Shown here piece by piece: positions 16,582-26,479 of a DNA stretch of 64,000 bases. The position numbers and the translations under genes were made by a program. Numbering within the stretch: the stretch's first letter is position 1; every line of letters begins with the position of its first letter. The notes under the pieces were generated by a model. That model did not search any database and was not told the origin of the DNA. It saw nothing but the letters and a program-made list of their open reading frames with translations. The stretch is from Ochrobactrum sp. CGA5 (GTDB lineage: Bacteria; Pseudomonadota; Alphaproteobacteria; Rhizobiales; Rhizobiaceae): the NCBI RefSeq assembly GCF_006345815.1, contig NZ_VCIG01000042.1, positions 299,409 to 363,408 on the forward strand, given 5' to 3'.

Positions 16582-17903
16582 CCGCGCTCATCATTTTCGC
16601 AATCCTGGCGGTGCTGCTCGTAACCGGTATGCCGGTCTCCATCGCGCTCGGCCTCACGGTCTTCGCCTTCCTCTTCGCATTCACGTCCATTCCGATGGAT
16701 TCGATCGCGCTGAAGCTCTTCACCGGCATCGAGAAGTTCGAGATCATGGCGATCCCGTTCTTCATCCTGGCCGGCAACTTCCTCACTCATGGGGGCGTGG
16801 CGCGGCGCATGATCCGCTTCGCATCCACCATGGTCGGCCACTGGTATGGCGGCATGGGCCTTGCGGCGGTGCTGTCCTGTGCGCTCTTCGCCGCCATATC
16901 CGGTTCCAGCCCGGCGACTGTCATGGCCGTTGGGTCCATCCTGATCCCGGCCATGGTCCGGCAGGGTTATCCGCCGCAGTTCGGCGTCGGAACGGTGGCG
17001 ACGGCCGGCGGTCTCGGCATCCTCATCCCGCCGTCTATCGTCATGGTCATGTATGCAGTGGCCACCTCTGGCATGGTCGTAACCGGACCGGAGGGCCAGC
17101 CCGTCATGTCGGCGTCGATCGGCACACTCTTCATGGCTGGCGTCATTCCGGGCCTCATGCTCGCATCGATGCTGGGCACCACCACCATCTACCGCGCCTG
17201 GAAGAACGGCTATCCGCGTATGGACCGCGCCACCTGGGGCGAGCGCGGACGTGCCTTCCGCGACAGCGTCTGGGGCCTGATGCTGATCGTCATCATCATG
17301 GGCGGCATCTATGGCGGCATCTTCACGCCGACGGAAGCGGCAGCAGTCAGTGCAGTCTATGCCTTCGTCATCGCGGTGTGGGTCTACAAGGACATTACAC
17401 TGCGCCAGGTGCCGAAGGTGCTGCTCAGCTCAGCGGCCATGTCGGCAATGCTTCTCTACATCATCACCAATGCCGTGATGTTCGCCTTCATCCTGACGTC
17501 GGAGCAGATCCCGCAGACGCTCTCCGACTGGATCGTCAGCCTCGGCTTCGGCAAGATCGGCTTCCTGCTGATGGTGAATGTCATCCTGCTGTTCATCGGC
17601 ATGGTGATGGAGCCGTCCGCCATCGTCCTGATTATGGCGCCGATACTTTATCCGGTTGCCGTTAAACTCGGTGTCGATCCGGTCCATTTTGGCATCATGC
17701 TGGTGGTAAACATGGAAATCGGCCTGTGCACGCCGCCGGTTGGGCTCAACCTCTATGTCGGCTCGGCCATATCCAAGCTGGGGCTGACTGAGGTTACGAA
17801 ATCGGCCATGCCGTGGCTGATCACTGCGCTCGTCTTCCTCGGTATCGTGACCTATTTGCCGGAAGTCACGCTTTTCCTGCCACGGCTGCTCGGCATGAAC
17901 TGA
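16578..17903 (+). CDS. dctM: TRAP transporter large permease DctM
   Basis: A 441-residue membrane subunit that forms the sodium-coupled transport channel. Family markers include ALGLTVFAFLFAF, FFILAGNFLTHGGVARRMI, SGSSPATVMAVGSILIPAM, GGLGILIPPSIVMVMYAV and TPPVGLNLYVG near the end. It overlaps dctQ by four bases and is the last gene of the operon. A GCCGCCCT/AGGGCGGC stem begins about 35 bases after the stop, without a U-run. The neighbourhood of dctSR makes a C4-dicarboxylate or similar organic acid the probable substrate. Confidence 0.94.
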   Translation: MTALIIFAILAVLLVTGMPVSIALGLTVFAFLFAFTSIPMDSIALKLFTGIEKFEIMAIPFFILAGNFLTHGGVARRMIRFASTMVGHWYGGMGLAAVLSCALFAAISGSSPATVMAVGSILIPAMVRQGYPPQFGVGTVATAGGLGILIPPSIVMVMYAVATSGMVVTGPEGQPVMSASIGTLFMAGVIPGLMLASMLGTTTIYRAWKNGYPRMDRATWGERGRAFRDSVWGLMLIVIIMGGIYGGIFTPTEAAAVSAVYAFVIAVWVYKDITLRQVPKVLLSSAAMSAMLLYIITNAVMFAFILTSEQIPQTLSDWIVSLGFGKIGFLLMVNVILLFIGMVMEPSAIVLIMAPILYPVAVKLGVDPVHFGIMLVVNMEIGLCTPPVGLNLYVGSAISKLGLTEVTKSAMPWLITALVFLGIVTYLPEVTLFLPRLLGMN

Positions 17904-18268
17904 CGTCCGAAGTACCATCGAAGACCGGCCGCCCTTCCGAACAACCGTTCTCAGGGCGGCTGGGAATGCCGGAGTGAACGGTCGCCATGGGCGTGTTGCA
18001 ATGCGTACTGAAGCCTGGGGAAGGGCAGGAGATTGCGCCAAGGATCACTCTTCGGATTGGATACGCTTGGTACGGTTACCAGAAGGGCTTCGCCGTCAAG
18101 AAGTTGGACTAACGGCAACTAATAAGTTTGGTACTAAACATAAATTAGTAAGATTTACGCACTGAACTGCTTGCAAACTTTCTGAAGTAAGATTTATGGT
18201 GCCCTCTTCGGGGGAGGGGACTCCAATACCTCCGTCTAACGTGAATGGGGAACACGGGGGGAGTGGAG
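17904..18268. promoter_or_regulatory. Upstream region of the autotransporter gene with palindrome and direct repeats
   Basis: No gene was recognised. The right half is AT-rich. It holds an imperfect palindrome GTTTGGTACTAAAC at 18126-18139 and two copies of AGTAAGATTTA at 18147-18157 and 18186-18196, 39 bases apart. These are plausible binding sites for control of the large surface protein. No -10/-35 pair was fixed. Confidence 0.4.
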
Positions 18269-21200
18269 ATGGGGGTACCGGTATCGGGCCGAAAAAGCCT
18301 GTCGATCGGGGCGATTCTGATAGCTTTGCTTCTTTGGATGCCGGTTGCTGCTTCAGCCGCGTCGTCAGTCTACTGTTCGGCTTTAAGCGCCACTGTCGCC
18401 AACGGTGGGTCGGTGGACATCGATGTCAGCACTTGTGATGGCCCGTTTGACGGGGGCATGAGCGGTCCGATCGCGCCTTTCGCACAACACGGCACGGTGA
18501 CCATCGGCGCCAATAGTGGCGGCACGCAGTTTGTGACCTATGCTCATAGTGGCGATTCGGCGACGACCGATCAGTTCTTTCTGGAAGATAACGACCTGGG
18601 GGTCGTGACGGTCAACATAACCATTGATCCGCCGGCCTCGCCCATCACGGTCTCGCCGGGCGCGCTGGCAACGATGACAGCGGGAACGGCATTCAGTCAG
18701 GCGCTGTCGGCCAGTGGCGGTACGGCGCCTTACACCTACAGCCTGCAGTCTGGATCGCTACCTGTTGGAATCGCCTTAACCTCCGGGGGAGTTCTGAACG
18801 GCACACCAACGCAGCGCGGTGGTTACGCGTTTACCGTGAGGGTGACCGACAATATCGGGCAGTTTGTCGATAAAGGCTACACCGGTACGGTGCAGAACCC
18901 GACGATCTCCATTTCTCCGACATCGGCAACGGCCATTCAGGGCATCTCGTTCTCGCAAACCATCAGCGCCAGCGGCGGTGTCGGTCCGTATACCTTCAGC
19001 CTGGAGAACGGCGCTTTGCCGACAGGGATATCCCTATCCAGCAGCGGTCTTTTAAGCGGTACCACCTCCAGCGCAACAGGATCTTACCCTCTGGTGCTGC
19101 GTGTCACGGATTCCAGCACTGGACCGGGCGTCTATTTCGAGCTTGAGAACTTCACTCTGACGGTCGCAGCGGCGCCGTCAGTGTCCATAAGCGTCAGCCC
19201 TTCCGCGGTGAATGAGGACGGCGCAACCACCATGGTTTACACGATCACACGCAGCCAGAACCTGGCGACAACCACTATCGTCAATCTCGGTTACAGCGGC
19301 AGCGCGGATAGTAGCGACTATGTTGGCGGGACCTTGACTATAACCATTCCACCCGGCTCGACGAGCGGCATCGTGGTGATAGATCCGGTTTCCGATGCCA
19401 CCGTGGAGCCAGACGAAACGCTTACAATCACAGTTCTGCCCGGCTCCGGTTATGGTGTCGGTGCGCCTTCCACTGCCACAGGCACGATCCTGAACGACGA
19501 CGCAGCACCTCCTTCAATCAGCTCCATCTCTCCGAACAGTGGTCCGGATTCGGGTGGTACGCCGGTCGTCATAACCGGAACGAACTTAACCGGTGCAACG
19601 GCCGTGACCTTTGGTGGCACGGCTGCTGCGAGTTTCACGGTTGACAGTAGCACCACTATTTCGGCAGTAACGCCGCCGGGAACGGCCGGGGCGGTGGATG
19701 TGACGGTGACGACACCCGATGGCACAGATACGGAAACGGGTGGCTTTACTTATAACCCGCCCGCAATCCCGACTCTGACGATTAACAATGTCCACTTTTC
19801 TGAAGCTAACTCTGGCACTACGACGATACCGTTCACCATATCGCTCAGCAGTCCCGCCGGACCCGGCGGGGTAACGTTTGATATTGCCACCGCCGACGGC
19901 ACGGCAACAGCGGGTGAGGACTACGAGGCAAACAGCATCGTGGGCGCCAGCATATCGGCAGGGCAGAGCACCTATGTCTTCAATGTCGATGTATACGGCG
20001 ATACGACCTACGAGCCCAATGAGACGTTTTTTGTCAACATCACCAACCTGGCAGGCGCAGTCGCTGGCGATCTTCAGGGGCAGGGCACCATCGCCAACGA
20101 CGATCCCGTACCCGATATTACTTTGGCTCCAGCCAGTCTTTCGGCCGCAACAGTCGGGGTTTTCTACAGTGAAACTATGACCGCTAGTGGCGGGACGAGC
20201 CCATACAACTATACGGTCTCCGCCGGGGCCTTACCCGCCGGTATGAGCCTGAGCTCAGCGGGAGTGCTTGCCGGTACCCCTTCGATGGGTGGGACGTTTA
20301 ATTTCACCGTCACCGCCACCGACAGCAGTACTGGCAGCGGTCCACATAGCGGTAGCCGGGCCTATTCATTTCAGATTAATGCCGGCGTCCCGTCGATTGT
20401 CAGTTCCGTGAGCGTGCCCGCCAACGGATACTATCGTGCAGGGGATGTGCTTTTCTTCACCGTCAACTTCGACGAAGCCGTTTTCGTTAATACTACGGGC
20501 GGTTCGCCAAGCGTTTCCGTAGTAATTGGCGCTACAACGGTTGATGCCAGCTATGTGTCCGGAAGCGGGTCGAGTGCACTTGTCTTCCAATATCTTGTCA
20601 ATCCGGGCCAGCTGGATCTCAATGGCATTCAGGTCGGCAGCGTCATTGGCCTGAATGGCGGCGCAATTGCAAACGGCTCCGGCATACCTGCCGACCTGAC
20701 TCTCAACGGCATAGGCAGCACCAGCGGTGTATTCATTGACGCCGCCGCGCCAACGGTAACTTCCAGCGCAGTCGATGGCAGCCCGAACTCGGACGCGCTT
20801 GCTGTCGACTTCCTGGTGACATTCTCAAAGCCGGTGATTGGTGTCGATGCATCGGATTTTGTTCTCACAACGACGGGAAGTACCGCAGGGAGCATTACCG
20901 GCGTCGCCACTCCGGATAATGTGACATATACGGTCAGCGTCACCGGTATTTCCGGCATCGGCTCATTGCGGCTCGACGTCTTGGCGGACGGGTCGATTAC
21001 AGATACGCCCGGCAATCCGATGATTACAGCGTACTCGTCGGGAACGCCTTGGATGCGCAGCGGATCCTCCAACGCATCGTTGGCGGGTCTTGTGTCGAGT
21101 ACTGGCGCGCTCAATCCCGCGTTCGATGCTGCCACACTTGGCTATACCATCACTGTCGCCAATTCCGTTGCCAGCCTTACCCTGACGCCGACCGCCGACG

Positions 21201-23107
21201 ACCCCAATACGACGATTACCGTCAACGGCGTTGCGGTTGCTTCGGGCAGCACCAGTCAGTCACTCGCCCTTGCGGTCGGGACGACGGCGATCCCTGTCGT
21301 CGTGACGGCGCAGGACGGAACGACCCTGCGGACCTACACAGTTACCGTCGTCCGCGCCGCCTCGACCAACGCTTTGCTGACCGGCCTCTCGCCAAGCCTT
21401 GGCAAGCTTGATCCAGTGTTCGATGCGACTACGTTCGGTTATGCCGTTGCAGTCGCCAATTCCGTTGCCAGCCTCACCCTGACGCCGACCGCCGACGACC
21501 CCAATACGACGATTACCGTCAACGGCGTTGCGGTTGCTTCGGGCAGCGCCAGTCAGCCGCTTGCCCTTGCGATCGGGACGACGGAGATTCCTGTCGTCGT
21601 GACGGCGCAGGACGGGGCGACCAGACAAACCTATACGGTTAAGGTCAATCGAGCATTGCCCGCTCCGACCGTCCTGTCGCGCACTATCGAAATAAATGCG
21701 GGTCAGACAGCATCCGTGGAACTCTCCGAAGGTGCGACGGGCGGCCCGTTTACGGGGGCCGGAATTGTGGATATTTCAGACAGGGGTGCCGGTTCTGCAC
21801 ATATCGAACAGAAGGGGCAGAACTTCCTGCTCGTCTTCGCCTCCAGCTCGACCTTCTCGGGTGGCGCAGATATTCGCTTCACACTCTCGAACGCATACGG
21901 AAACTCAGCACCCGGAACGATTTCTTTCGTGGTCCTTGCACGGCCAAATCCTTCAAAAGATGCCGAAGTGATTGGATTGCTGAAGGCGCAGGTCGACACG
22001 GCGAAGCGTTTCGCGCAGGTGCAGACCCGCAATTTCAACGGGCGATTGGAACAGCTGCACGATGAAGGCGACCGTCGTAGAAACAGCATGAATGTGCGAT
22101 TGGGTTACAATCAGAACGTGGCGAGTGACAATGATCGTGCCGTCCGCGCATTGAACGAAACCGGAGCCAATATACCTGGTCTTCTCAGCTATGCACCGCA
22201 ATCTTCCGGCGGAGCAGCTGGCACGGGATTTGCCGCAGGCAAGGCGAACGGATCTGGCGCGCCCGATAGCTGGGATACGCACTTGGGAAGCTATGCCATT
22301 TGGACAGGCGGTTTTGTGGATTTCAGCGAGAGCGATACAGGCGGCATCGATCTCGACAGCACTCTCGTCGGCGTAAGTGGTGGCGTCGACTACCGCTTTT
22401 CCGACAAGTTCATCGGTGGTTTCGGCATCGGGTTCGGACGTGATCGCACGGATGTGGGCGCGAACGGAACCGAAAATACCGGGCGTGCCTATAGTGCCGC
22501 GCTTTATGGAAGCTATAAGCCGGCGAATAGATTCTTCATCGATGGGCTCGTCGGCGCGAGCTGGCTCGATTTCGACAGCAATCGCTATATAACCACCACT
22601 GGTGACTTCGCCACAGGCAGCCGCTCAGGACAACAGGTCTTCGGATCGTTGAGCGCATCCTATGAACTCCGTAACGAAAGATGGCTTGTCTCGCCCTATG
22701 GCCGGGTGGAACTTTCCCGCACGTGGCTCGACGGCTTCATAGAGGATGGCGGAGGGGCTTTCGGTCTGCGCTACGGAAACCAGGACATTGACACGATATC
22801 GGGGATCGTTGGCCTTCGGGCGGCCTATGCTTTCAAGACTGGCTGGGGAACGCTCACACCGGGCGGACGCATTGAGTACACGCATGACTTTGCTGGCTCC
22901 AGCCGGATCGATCTGGGCTATGTCGACCTTGCTAATCTACCTTACTGGCTCGACATCGAGACTTCGCGGCGTGACCACCTGACGCTCGGAATGTCGCTCG
23001 ATGCGGAGCTCGACCTGGATTGGACAGTTCGGTTCGATTATCGCACCGCTTTCGGAAACGACAATCGGGACCACGGGTTCGGTCTGAAGATCGGCAAAAC
23101 ATTCTGA
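18269..23107 (+). CDS. Giant autotransporter with Ig-like, Calx-beta and cadherin-like domains
   Basis: About 1612 residues from the ATG at 18269, which follows GGGGGGAGTGGAG; an ATG at 18245 is in frame but has no ribosome site. A signal peptide (SIGAILIALLLWMPVAASA) leads to a passenger of beta domains: two putative-Ig units (pattern SGGxxPYxYSLxxGxLPxGI), a Calx-beta unit (EPDETLTITVLPG...NDD), an IPT/TIG unit (SISPNSGPDSGGTPVVITG), a second Calx-beta (YEPNETFFVNITN), a third Ig unit, a Big-like segment and two nearly identical 99-residue cadherin-like beta-sandwich repeats. The last 300 residues form an autotransporter barrel (TGGFVDFSES, GVDYRFSDKF) ending in Phe. The product would be exposed on the cell surface and probably adheres. 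A hairpin terminator follows. The ligand is unknown. Confidence 0.9.
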   Translation: MGVPVSGRKSLSIGAILIALLLWMPVAASAASSVYCSALSATVANGGSVDIDVSTCDGPFDGGMSGPIAPFAQHGTVTIGANSGGTQFVTYAHSGDSATTDQFFLEDNDLGVVTVNITIDPPASPITVSPGALATMTAGTAFSQALSASGGTAPYTYSLQSGSLPVGIALTSGGVLNGTPTQRGGYAFTVRVTDNIGQFVDKGYTGTVQNPTISISPTSATAIQGISFSQTISASGGVGPYTFSLENGALPTGISLSSSGLLSGTTSSATGSYPLVLRVTDSSTGPGVYFELENFTLTVAAAPSVSISVSPSAVNEDGATTMVYTITRSQNLATTTIVNLGYSGSADSSDYVGGTLTITIPPGSTSGIVVIDPVSDATVEPDETLTITVLPGSGYGVGAPSTATGTILNDDAAPPSISSISPNSGPDSGGTPVVITGTNLTGATAVTFGGTAAASFTVDSSTTISAVTPPGTAGAVDVTVTTPDGTDTETGGFTYNPPAIPTLTINNVHFSEANSGTTTIPFTISLSSPAGPGGVTFDIATADGTATAGEDYEANSIVGASISAGQSTYVFNVDVYGDTTYEPNETFFVNITNLAGAVAGDLQGQGTIANDDPVPDITLAPASLSAATVGVFYSETMTASGGTSPYNYTVSAGALPAGMSLSSAGVLAGTPSMGGTFNFTVTATDSSTGSGPHSGSRAYSFQINAGVPSIVSSVSVPANGYYRAGDVLFFTVNFDEAVFVNTTGGSPSVSVVIGATTVDASYVSGSGSSALVFQYLVNPGQLDLNGIQVGSVIGLNGGAIANGSGIPADLTLNGIGSTSGVFIDAAAPTVTSSAVDGSPNSDALAVDFLVTFSKPVIGVDASDFVLTTTGSTAGSITGVATPDNVTYTVSVTGISGIGSLRLDVLADGSITDTPGNPMITAYSSGTPWMRSGSSNASLAGLVSSTGALNPAFDAATLGYTITVANSVASLTLTPTADDPNTTITVNGVAVASGSTSQSLALAVGTTAIPVVVTAQDGTTLRTYTVTVVRAASTNALLTGLSPSLGKLDPVFDATTFGYAVAVANSVASLTLTPTADDPNTTITVNGVAVASGSASQPLALAIGTTEIPVVVTAQDGATRQTYTVKVNRALPAPTVLSRTIEINAGQTASVELSEGATGGPFTGAGIVDISDRGAGSAHIEQKGQNFLLVFASSSTFSGGADIRFTLSNAYGNSAPGTISFVVLARPNPSKDAEVIGLLKAQVDTAKRFAQVQTRNFNGRLEQLHDEGDRRRNSMNVRLGYNQNVASDNDRAVRALNETGANIPGLLSYAPQSSGGAAGTGFAAGKANGSGAPDSWDTHLGSYAIWTGGFVDFSESDTGGIDLDSTLVGVSGGVDYRFSDKFIGGFGIGFGRDRTDVGANGTENTGRAYSAALYGSYKPANRFFIDGLVGASWLDFDSNRYITTTGDFATGSRSGQQVFGSLSASYELRNERWLVSPYGRVELSRTWLDGFIEDGGGAFGLRYGNQDIDTISGIVGLRAAYAFKTGWGTLTPGGRIEYTHDFAGSSRIDLGYVDLANLPYWLDIETSRRDHLTLGMSLDAELDLDWTVRFDYRTAFGNDNRDHGFGLKIGKTF
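21155..21617 (+). repeat. Tandem 297-bp duplication inside the autotransporter gene
   Basis: Two copies, about 21155-21320 and 21452-21617, are near-identical at DNA level over some 165 bases with an offset of 297 bases (99 codons). They encode VASLTLTPTADDPNTTITV and the following GVAVASGS. Near-identity including third positions suggests a recent duplication or gene conversion. Confidence 0.85.
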
Positions 23108-23118
23108 TCGCGATCCTC

Positions 23119-23147
23119 AACAGGACGCGATTGTATGCGTCCTGTTT
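23119..23147 (+). terminator. Terminator hairpin after the autotransporter
   Basis: AACAGGACGC and GCGTCCTGTT pair over 10 bp around an 8-base loop, 12 bases past the stop, followed by a short T-run. It has the form of an intrinsic terminator with a weak U-tract. Confidence 0.65.
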
Positions 23148-23286
23148 CTGCGCAGTAGTCCGAAGGTTCCGGCGCAAGCGTTTCGTCAATACTCACGGGT
23201 ACATCTGCGAGATCTAATGGCGATGATAGCCGCGCTGGGTTTCAAGTCCGAGGCTGCGGCCAGTATCACGTTCGCGGGATTACCGT

Positions 23287-25281
23287 TCAAGTCTCGGTCG
23301 TGTGTTCGGGTGCACTATGAACAAGATGTACCTCCGCGGTAACGACCAGATTCAGGTATCGCTCAAACTGAATGAGAACATCGGAGATGATCTGATCCCG
23401 CGACATCCCCATAATATCATAACCGCGGCCACCGCTTGAAAAATAGGTTCTTGCTTCAAAGCGAAACTCTGGCTTACCGACTATCATTGGTGAAAATGAA
23501 GGAAGCCTGTGAGAAACAGGCAATACACCATAGATAAAGTCTCGTACGCCCTCAGCAGGCGATCGTAAGTTTATGCCACCGTTTTCGTCTTGATTGATCT
23601 CGGTATAACGACCACGCTTGTTCAGTTCTTCCGCGACGGCGTCGAGAGCCTGTTTCACTTGCGTGTTAATGAAGATTTCCACTTCCTTCTCCGAGGGGGC
23701 GTGCATCAAGAGAGATAGGCGGCGTTGCCAGGTGACGCCCGAACCGGGTTGGTTCGATACGGATACTGGTCCGGCGATGTTCGCCGTTCGCTGCGCCAGA
23801 TCAGCTCTCATTCCTTTAAAAAGAGACCAAACGAGAGCGAGCATCACGATGCAAAACGGAAGTGCGCTTGCAATCGTCGCAGATTGTAGCGCTCCTAATC
23901 CGCCGGCGACTAGCAGCAGGGCGGCCACGATGCCCTCCAGCGTGCACCAGAAGACTCTTTGCGCGGTTGTTGTTTCAGTTTCGCCGCCAGCCGCAATTGA
24001 ATCAACAACCAACGAGCCGGAATCCGATGATGTGACGAAGAAAATCGCCACCAGCAGCACTGCCAGCGTAGAGGTCAGGCCCGTGAGCGGAAGATACTCA
24101 AAGAACCTGAAAAGCCCTACGGAGACATCGGCAGCCACGTCTGCACCGAGCCTTCCGTTTGCTGTCGTTGTGTCGATGAAAATTGCGGAATTGCCGAATA
24201 CAGTCATCCAGAAGAACGTAAAGCCAGCCGGTATGAATAATACGGCTGTCACGAACTCCCGTACAGTGCGTCCCCGGGATATTCTCGCGATAAACATACC
24301 GACAAATGGTGACCACGATATCCACCATGACCAGTAAAAAAGTGTCCATGCGTCAATCCATGGCGTCGGCTCGTACGCATATATGTTAAAGGTCCGAAGC
24401 ACCAGCGTATCAAGGTACAAGCCAATGTTCTGGACGAAGTCCCGGAAGAGCTGAGCTGTCGGACCAACCACCAGAACAAAAATCATAAGAAGAATTGCAA
24501 CAATAAGGTTGGTCTCGGAGAGTATTCGGACGCCTTTATCCAGGCCTGTTACCACGGATATTGTCGCCAAGGCAGTAATTGCCAAAATGAGAGGTAATTG
24601 CACCTGAAGCCCGATAGGCACTTCAAGCAGGTAATTCAGGCCTGCATTTATCTGTGCGACGCCAAGTCCCAGTGAGGTCGCTATACCAAACATTGTGCCG
24701 ACGACAGCAAAAATGTCCACGGCGTGGCCGATCGGACCGTTGATACGGTCTTTCAGCACGGGATAGAGACCTGAGCGAATGGTTAGTGGCAAGTTATAGC
24801 GGTAGCCGAAGTATGCTAGCGATAGCCCCACGACTGCATACACGGCCCATGCGTGAATGCCCCAATGGAAAAACGTTACTGACATAGCCTCGCGCGTGGC
24901 TTCTACTGTTCTCGGTTCGGCTGTGGGTGGCGCCATGAAATGCGTCATAGGTTCGCCAACCGCATAGTACATCAAACCGATGCCCATTCCTGCGGCGAAC
25001 AACATCGCAATCCAGGAAATAAAGCTGAAGTCCGGCGTGGAGTCGTCGGGACCTAGCTTGAGGCGCCCGTATTCTCCGAGACATAAGAGTATTACACTTG
25101 CCAGGAAAATTCCCACTGACAATAAATAGAGCCAACCAAAATTTTCGAGAACCGTTGATTGAATGTGGCTGAATATTTCAGACGACCTATTCGGGAATAA
25201 TATTCCTATCGCGAGAAATATGGCGATCACAAGGAGTGAACCGTAGAATACTGGCGGATTAATTACAAAGCGTCTAATCAT
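23287..25281 (-). CDS. betT: BCCT family (choline/betaine/carnitine) transporter, BetT-like long form
   Basis: About 664 residues with twelve helices. Family markers include [12 protein letters not shown] at the start, [27 protein letters not shown] (the glycine-rich TM3 region), [43 protein letters not shown] (the Trp cluster of TM8) and [12 protein letters not shown]. After about residue 510 comes a cytoplasmic C-terminal extension of 150 residues, as in BetT proteins that sense osmotic stress, unlike the shorter CaiT. ATG at 25281 is chosen; GTG at 25287 is an alternative. It imports choline or glycine betaine. It stands alone. Confidence 0.9.
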   Translation of the reverse strand: MIRRFVINPPVFYGSLLVIAIFLAIGILFPNRSSEIFSHIQSTVLENFGWLYLLSVGIFLASVILLCLGEYGRLKLGPDDSTPDFSFISWIAMLFAAGMGIGLMYYAVGEPMTHFMAPPTAEPRTVEATREAMSVTFFHWGIHAWAVYAVVGLSLAYFGYRYNLPLTIRSGLYPVLKDRINGPIGHAVDIFAVVGTMFGIATSLGLGVAQINAGLNYLLEVPIGLQVQLPLILAITALATISVVTGLDKGVRILSETNLIVAILLMIFVLVVGPTAQLFRDFVQNIGLYLDTLVLRTFNIYAYEPTPWIDAWTLFYWSWWISWSPFVGMFIARISRGRTVREFVTAVLFIPAGFTFFWMTVFGNSAIFIDTTTANGRLGADVAADVSVGLFRFFEYLPLTGLTSTLAVLLVAIFFVTSSDSGSLVVDSIAAGGETETTTAQRVFWCTLEGIVAALLLVAGGLGALQSATIASALPFCIVMLALVWSLFKGMRADLAQRTANIAGPVSVSNQPGSGVTWQRRLSLLMHAPSEKEVEIFINTQVKQALDAVAEELNKRGRYTEINQDENGGINLRSPAEGVRDFIYGVLPVSHRLPSFSPMIVGKPEFRFEARTYFSSGGRGYDIMGMSRDQIISDVLIQFERYLNLVVTAEVHLVHSAPEHTTET

Positions 25282-25649
25282 TAACACTCACTGATGATCA
25301 TACAATCAATCCCTAATGAATTATCGCAGTCATGCAAAAGGTCAACGGTTGCCATTGGGAAAAAAACGTACTCGGCTGGAGTGTCAATTACTTCACTTCA
25401 GCAAAAAATCATTCTGGATGTGCCCACGAGCTTGTATTGTACACTTTCCTGCAGGCACGATCAAAGCGTTCCTGCCGCCGAAGCTGACCCGCAGAACTTA
25501 CCATCCAGATGCAATCCAGTCTCGGTCTCAGGCAAGCGCTGCCGCGAGCAGCAAGACAGCGATGACAAGGGCTGGCCGGATTGCTCCTATGTGATCAACA
25601 CTCGCCGACGAAGAGATGGGCAGGGGGGCGTGCAGCCCCCTTCTGAAAC
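25282..25649. other. Intergenic region without recognised gene
   Basis: About 368 bases between the BCCT gene start and the 3' end of the transferase gene. Short open frames exist on the plus strand but none has a ribosome site or recognisable similarity. It should hold the BCCT promoter in its AT-rich left part. Confidence 0.5.
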
Positions 25650-26378
25650 TCATGCGGCCAGGAAGCTTCCTGTATTTCGCAGCACCTCTTCAAGCGGAAC
25701 AAGCCCTTTCATAGCACCGCCGCCGGTGGCTGGCTCGCCGTTTTCGACCGCCAGTGCAAAGCGAAACGCGGGGTCAGCCTCAAGGCGATGGCGTAATTGC
25801 AGGATGCGCGGATAATCGTGCGGCTCGATTGCATGGTGGAAATCCGCCCATCGCGCTACACCGACAAATACTGCGTCCGCCAAAGTCGGCTCGTTGCCTA
25901 ACAGATAGTCGGTGTCGCCGATCATCGCTTCGAGTTGTTCGTGGCGTTTGGCAACAAAGCTACGACCCATCTTGTACAAGATTCTCTTTTCGCCTTCGGT
26001 GACTTCCTCCGCTTCAAGCGCGACCCACATCGGAAAGAATGCGCCGGTAAAGCTCGTGTTTAGGAACGCGATGTATTGATGCATGCGGTCGGCCTCTGGC
26101 GTACCGCGCTCGAAGCTTATCCGGCGTTCGGTATCACGTGCCTCCAGCCACAGGACGATCGCCATCGTCTCAGTCAGAACGTGACCTTCAGGGGTTATCA
26201 GCACCGGCGTTTCCATCCTGCCGTTCAGACGTTTGTAGGCTTCGGTGCGCATCTCCCCAAGCATGTCCACACGGGTAACGCGATAGGGCTGTCCAAGCCA
26301 TTCGCAGGCAGCGACGAGGCCAGCAGAACTGCCAAGCGGAAAGCCGGAGGTGAGGATTGGTTCGGATATCGGTTTCAT
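25650..26378 (-). CDS. Glutathione S-transferase family protein
   Basis: About 242 residues. The N-terminal thioredoxin fold has SAGLVAACEWLGQPYRVTRVDML and the cis-proline strand GRMETPVLITPEGHVLTETMAI, which ends in the Glu/Thr pair that binds the gamma-glutamyl group. The C-terminal all-helical domain contains the YLLGNEPTLADAVFVG capping motif (N-capping box and hydrophobic staple). ATG at 26378 is preferred because CGGAGA precedes it by 8 bases; the open frame continues to 26408. It is divergent from a LysR gene with repeated sites between them, suggesting inducible control. Substrate unknown. Confidence 0.88.
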   Translation of the reverse strand: MKPISEPILTSGFPLGSSAGLVAACEWLGQPYRVTRVDMLGEMRTEAYKRLNGRMETPVLITPEGHVLTETMAIVLWLEARDTERRISFERGTPEADRMHQYIAFLNTSFTGAFFPMWVALEAEEVTEGEKRILYKMGRSFVAKRHEQLEAMIGDTDYLLGNEPTLADAVFVGVARWADFHHAIEPHDYPRILQLRHRLEADPAFRFALAVENGEPATGGGAMKGLVPLEEVLRNTGSFLAA

Positions 26379-26411
26379 TTTGTATCTCCGTTTGTTGACT
26401 TGAATCATATT

Positions 26412-26479
26412 ACAAACGTAGACTTTTATCTAAAAGACTGTCATTTTGAGACTCAATGTACACAAATGTAGACTTCTAT
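26412..26479. promoter_or_regulatory. Direct repeats and palindrome in the gst-LysR intergenic region
   Basis: ACAAACGTAGACTTTTAT (26412-26429) recurs as ACAAATGTAGACTTCTAT (26462-26479) 50 bases on. The first copy overlaps a palindrome, CTTTTATCTAAAAG. The second reaches the LysR start codon. The arrangement fits binding sites for the adjacent LysR protein, with autorepression through the downstream copy. Confidence 0.5.

Noticed and set aside
21155..21617. Duplication as a sign of a mobile element
   Set aside because: It is in frame, matches one protein module and has no terminal repeats; internal domain duplication is the better explanation.
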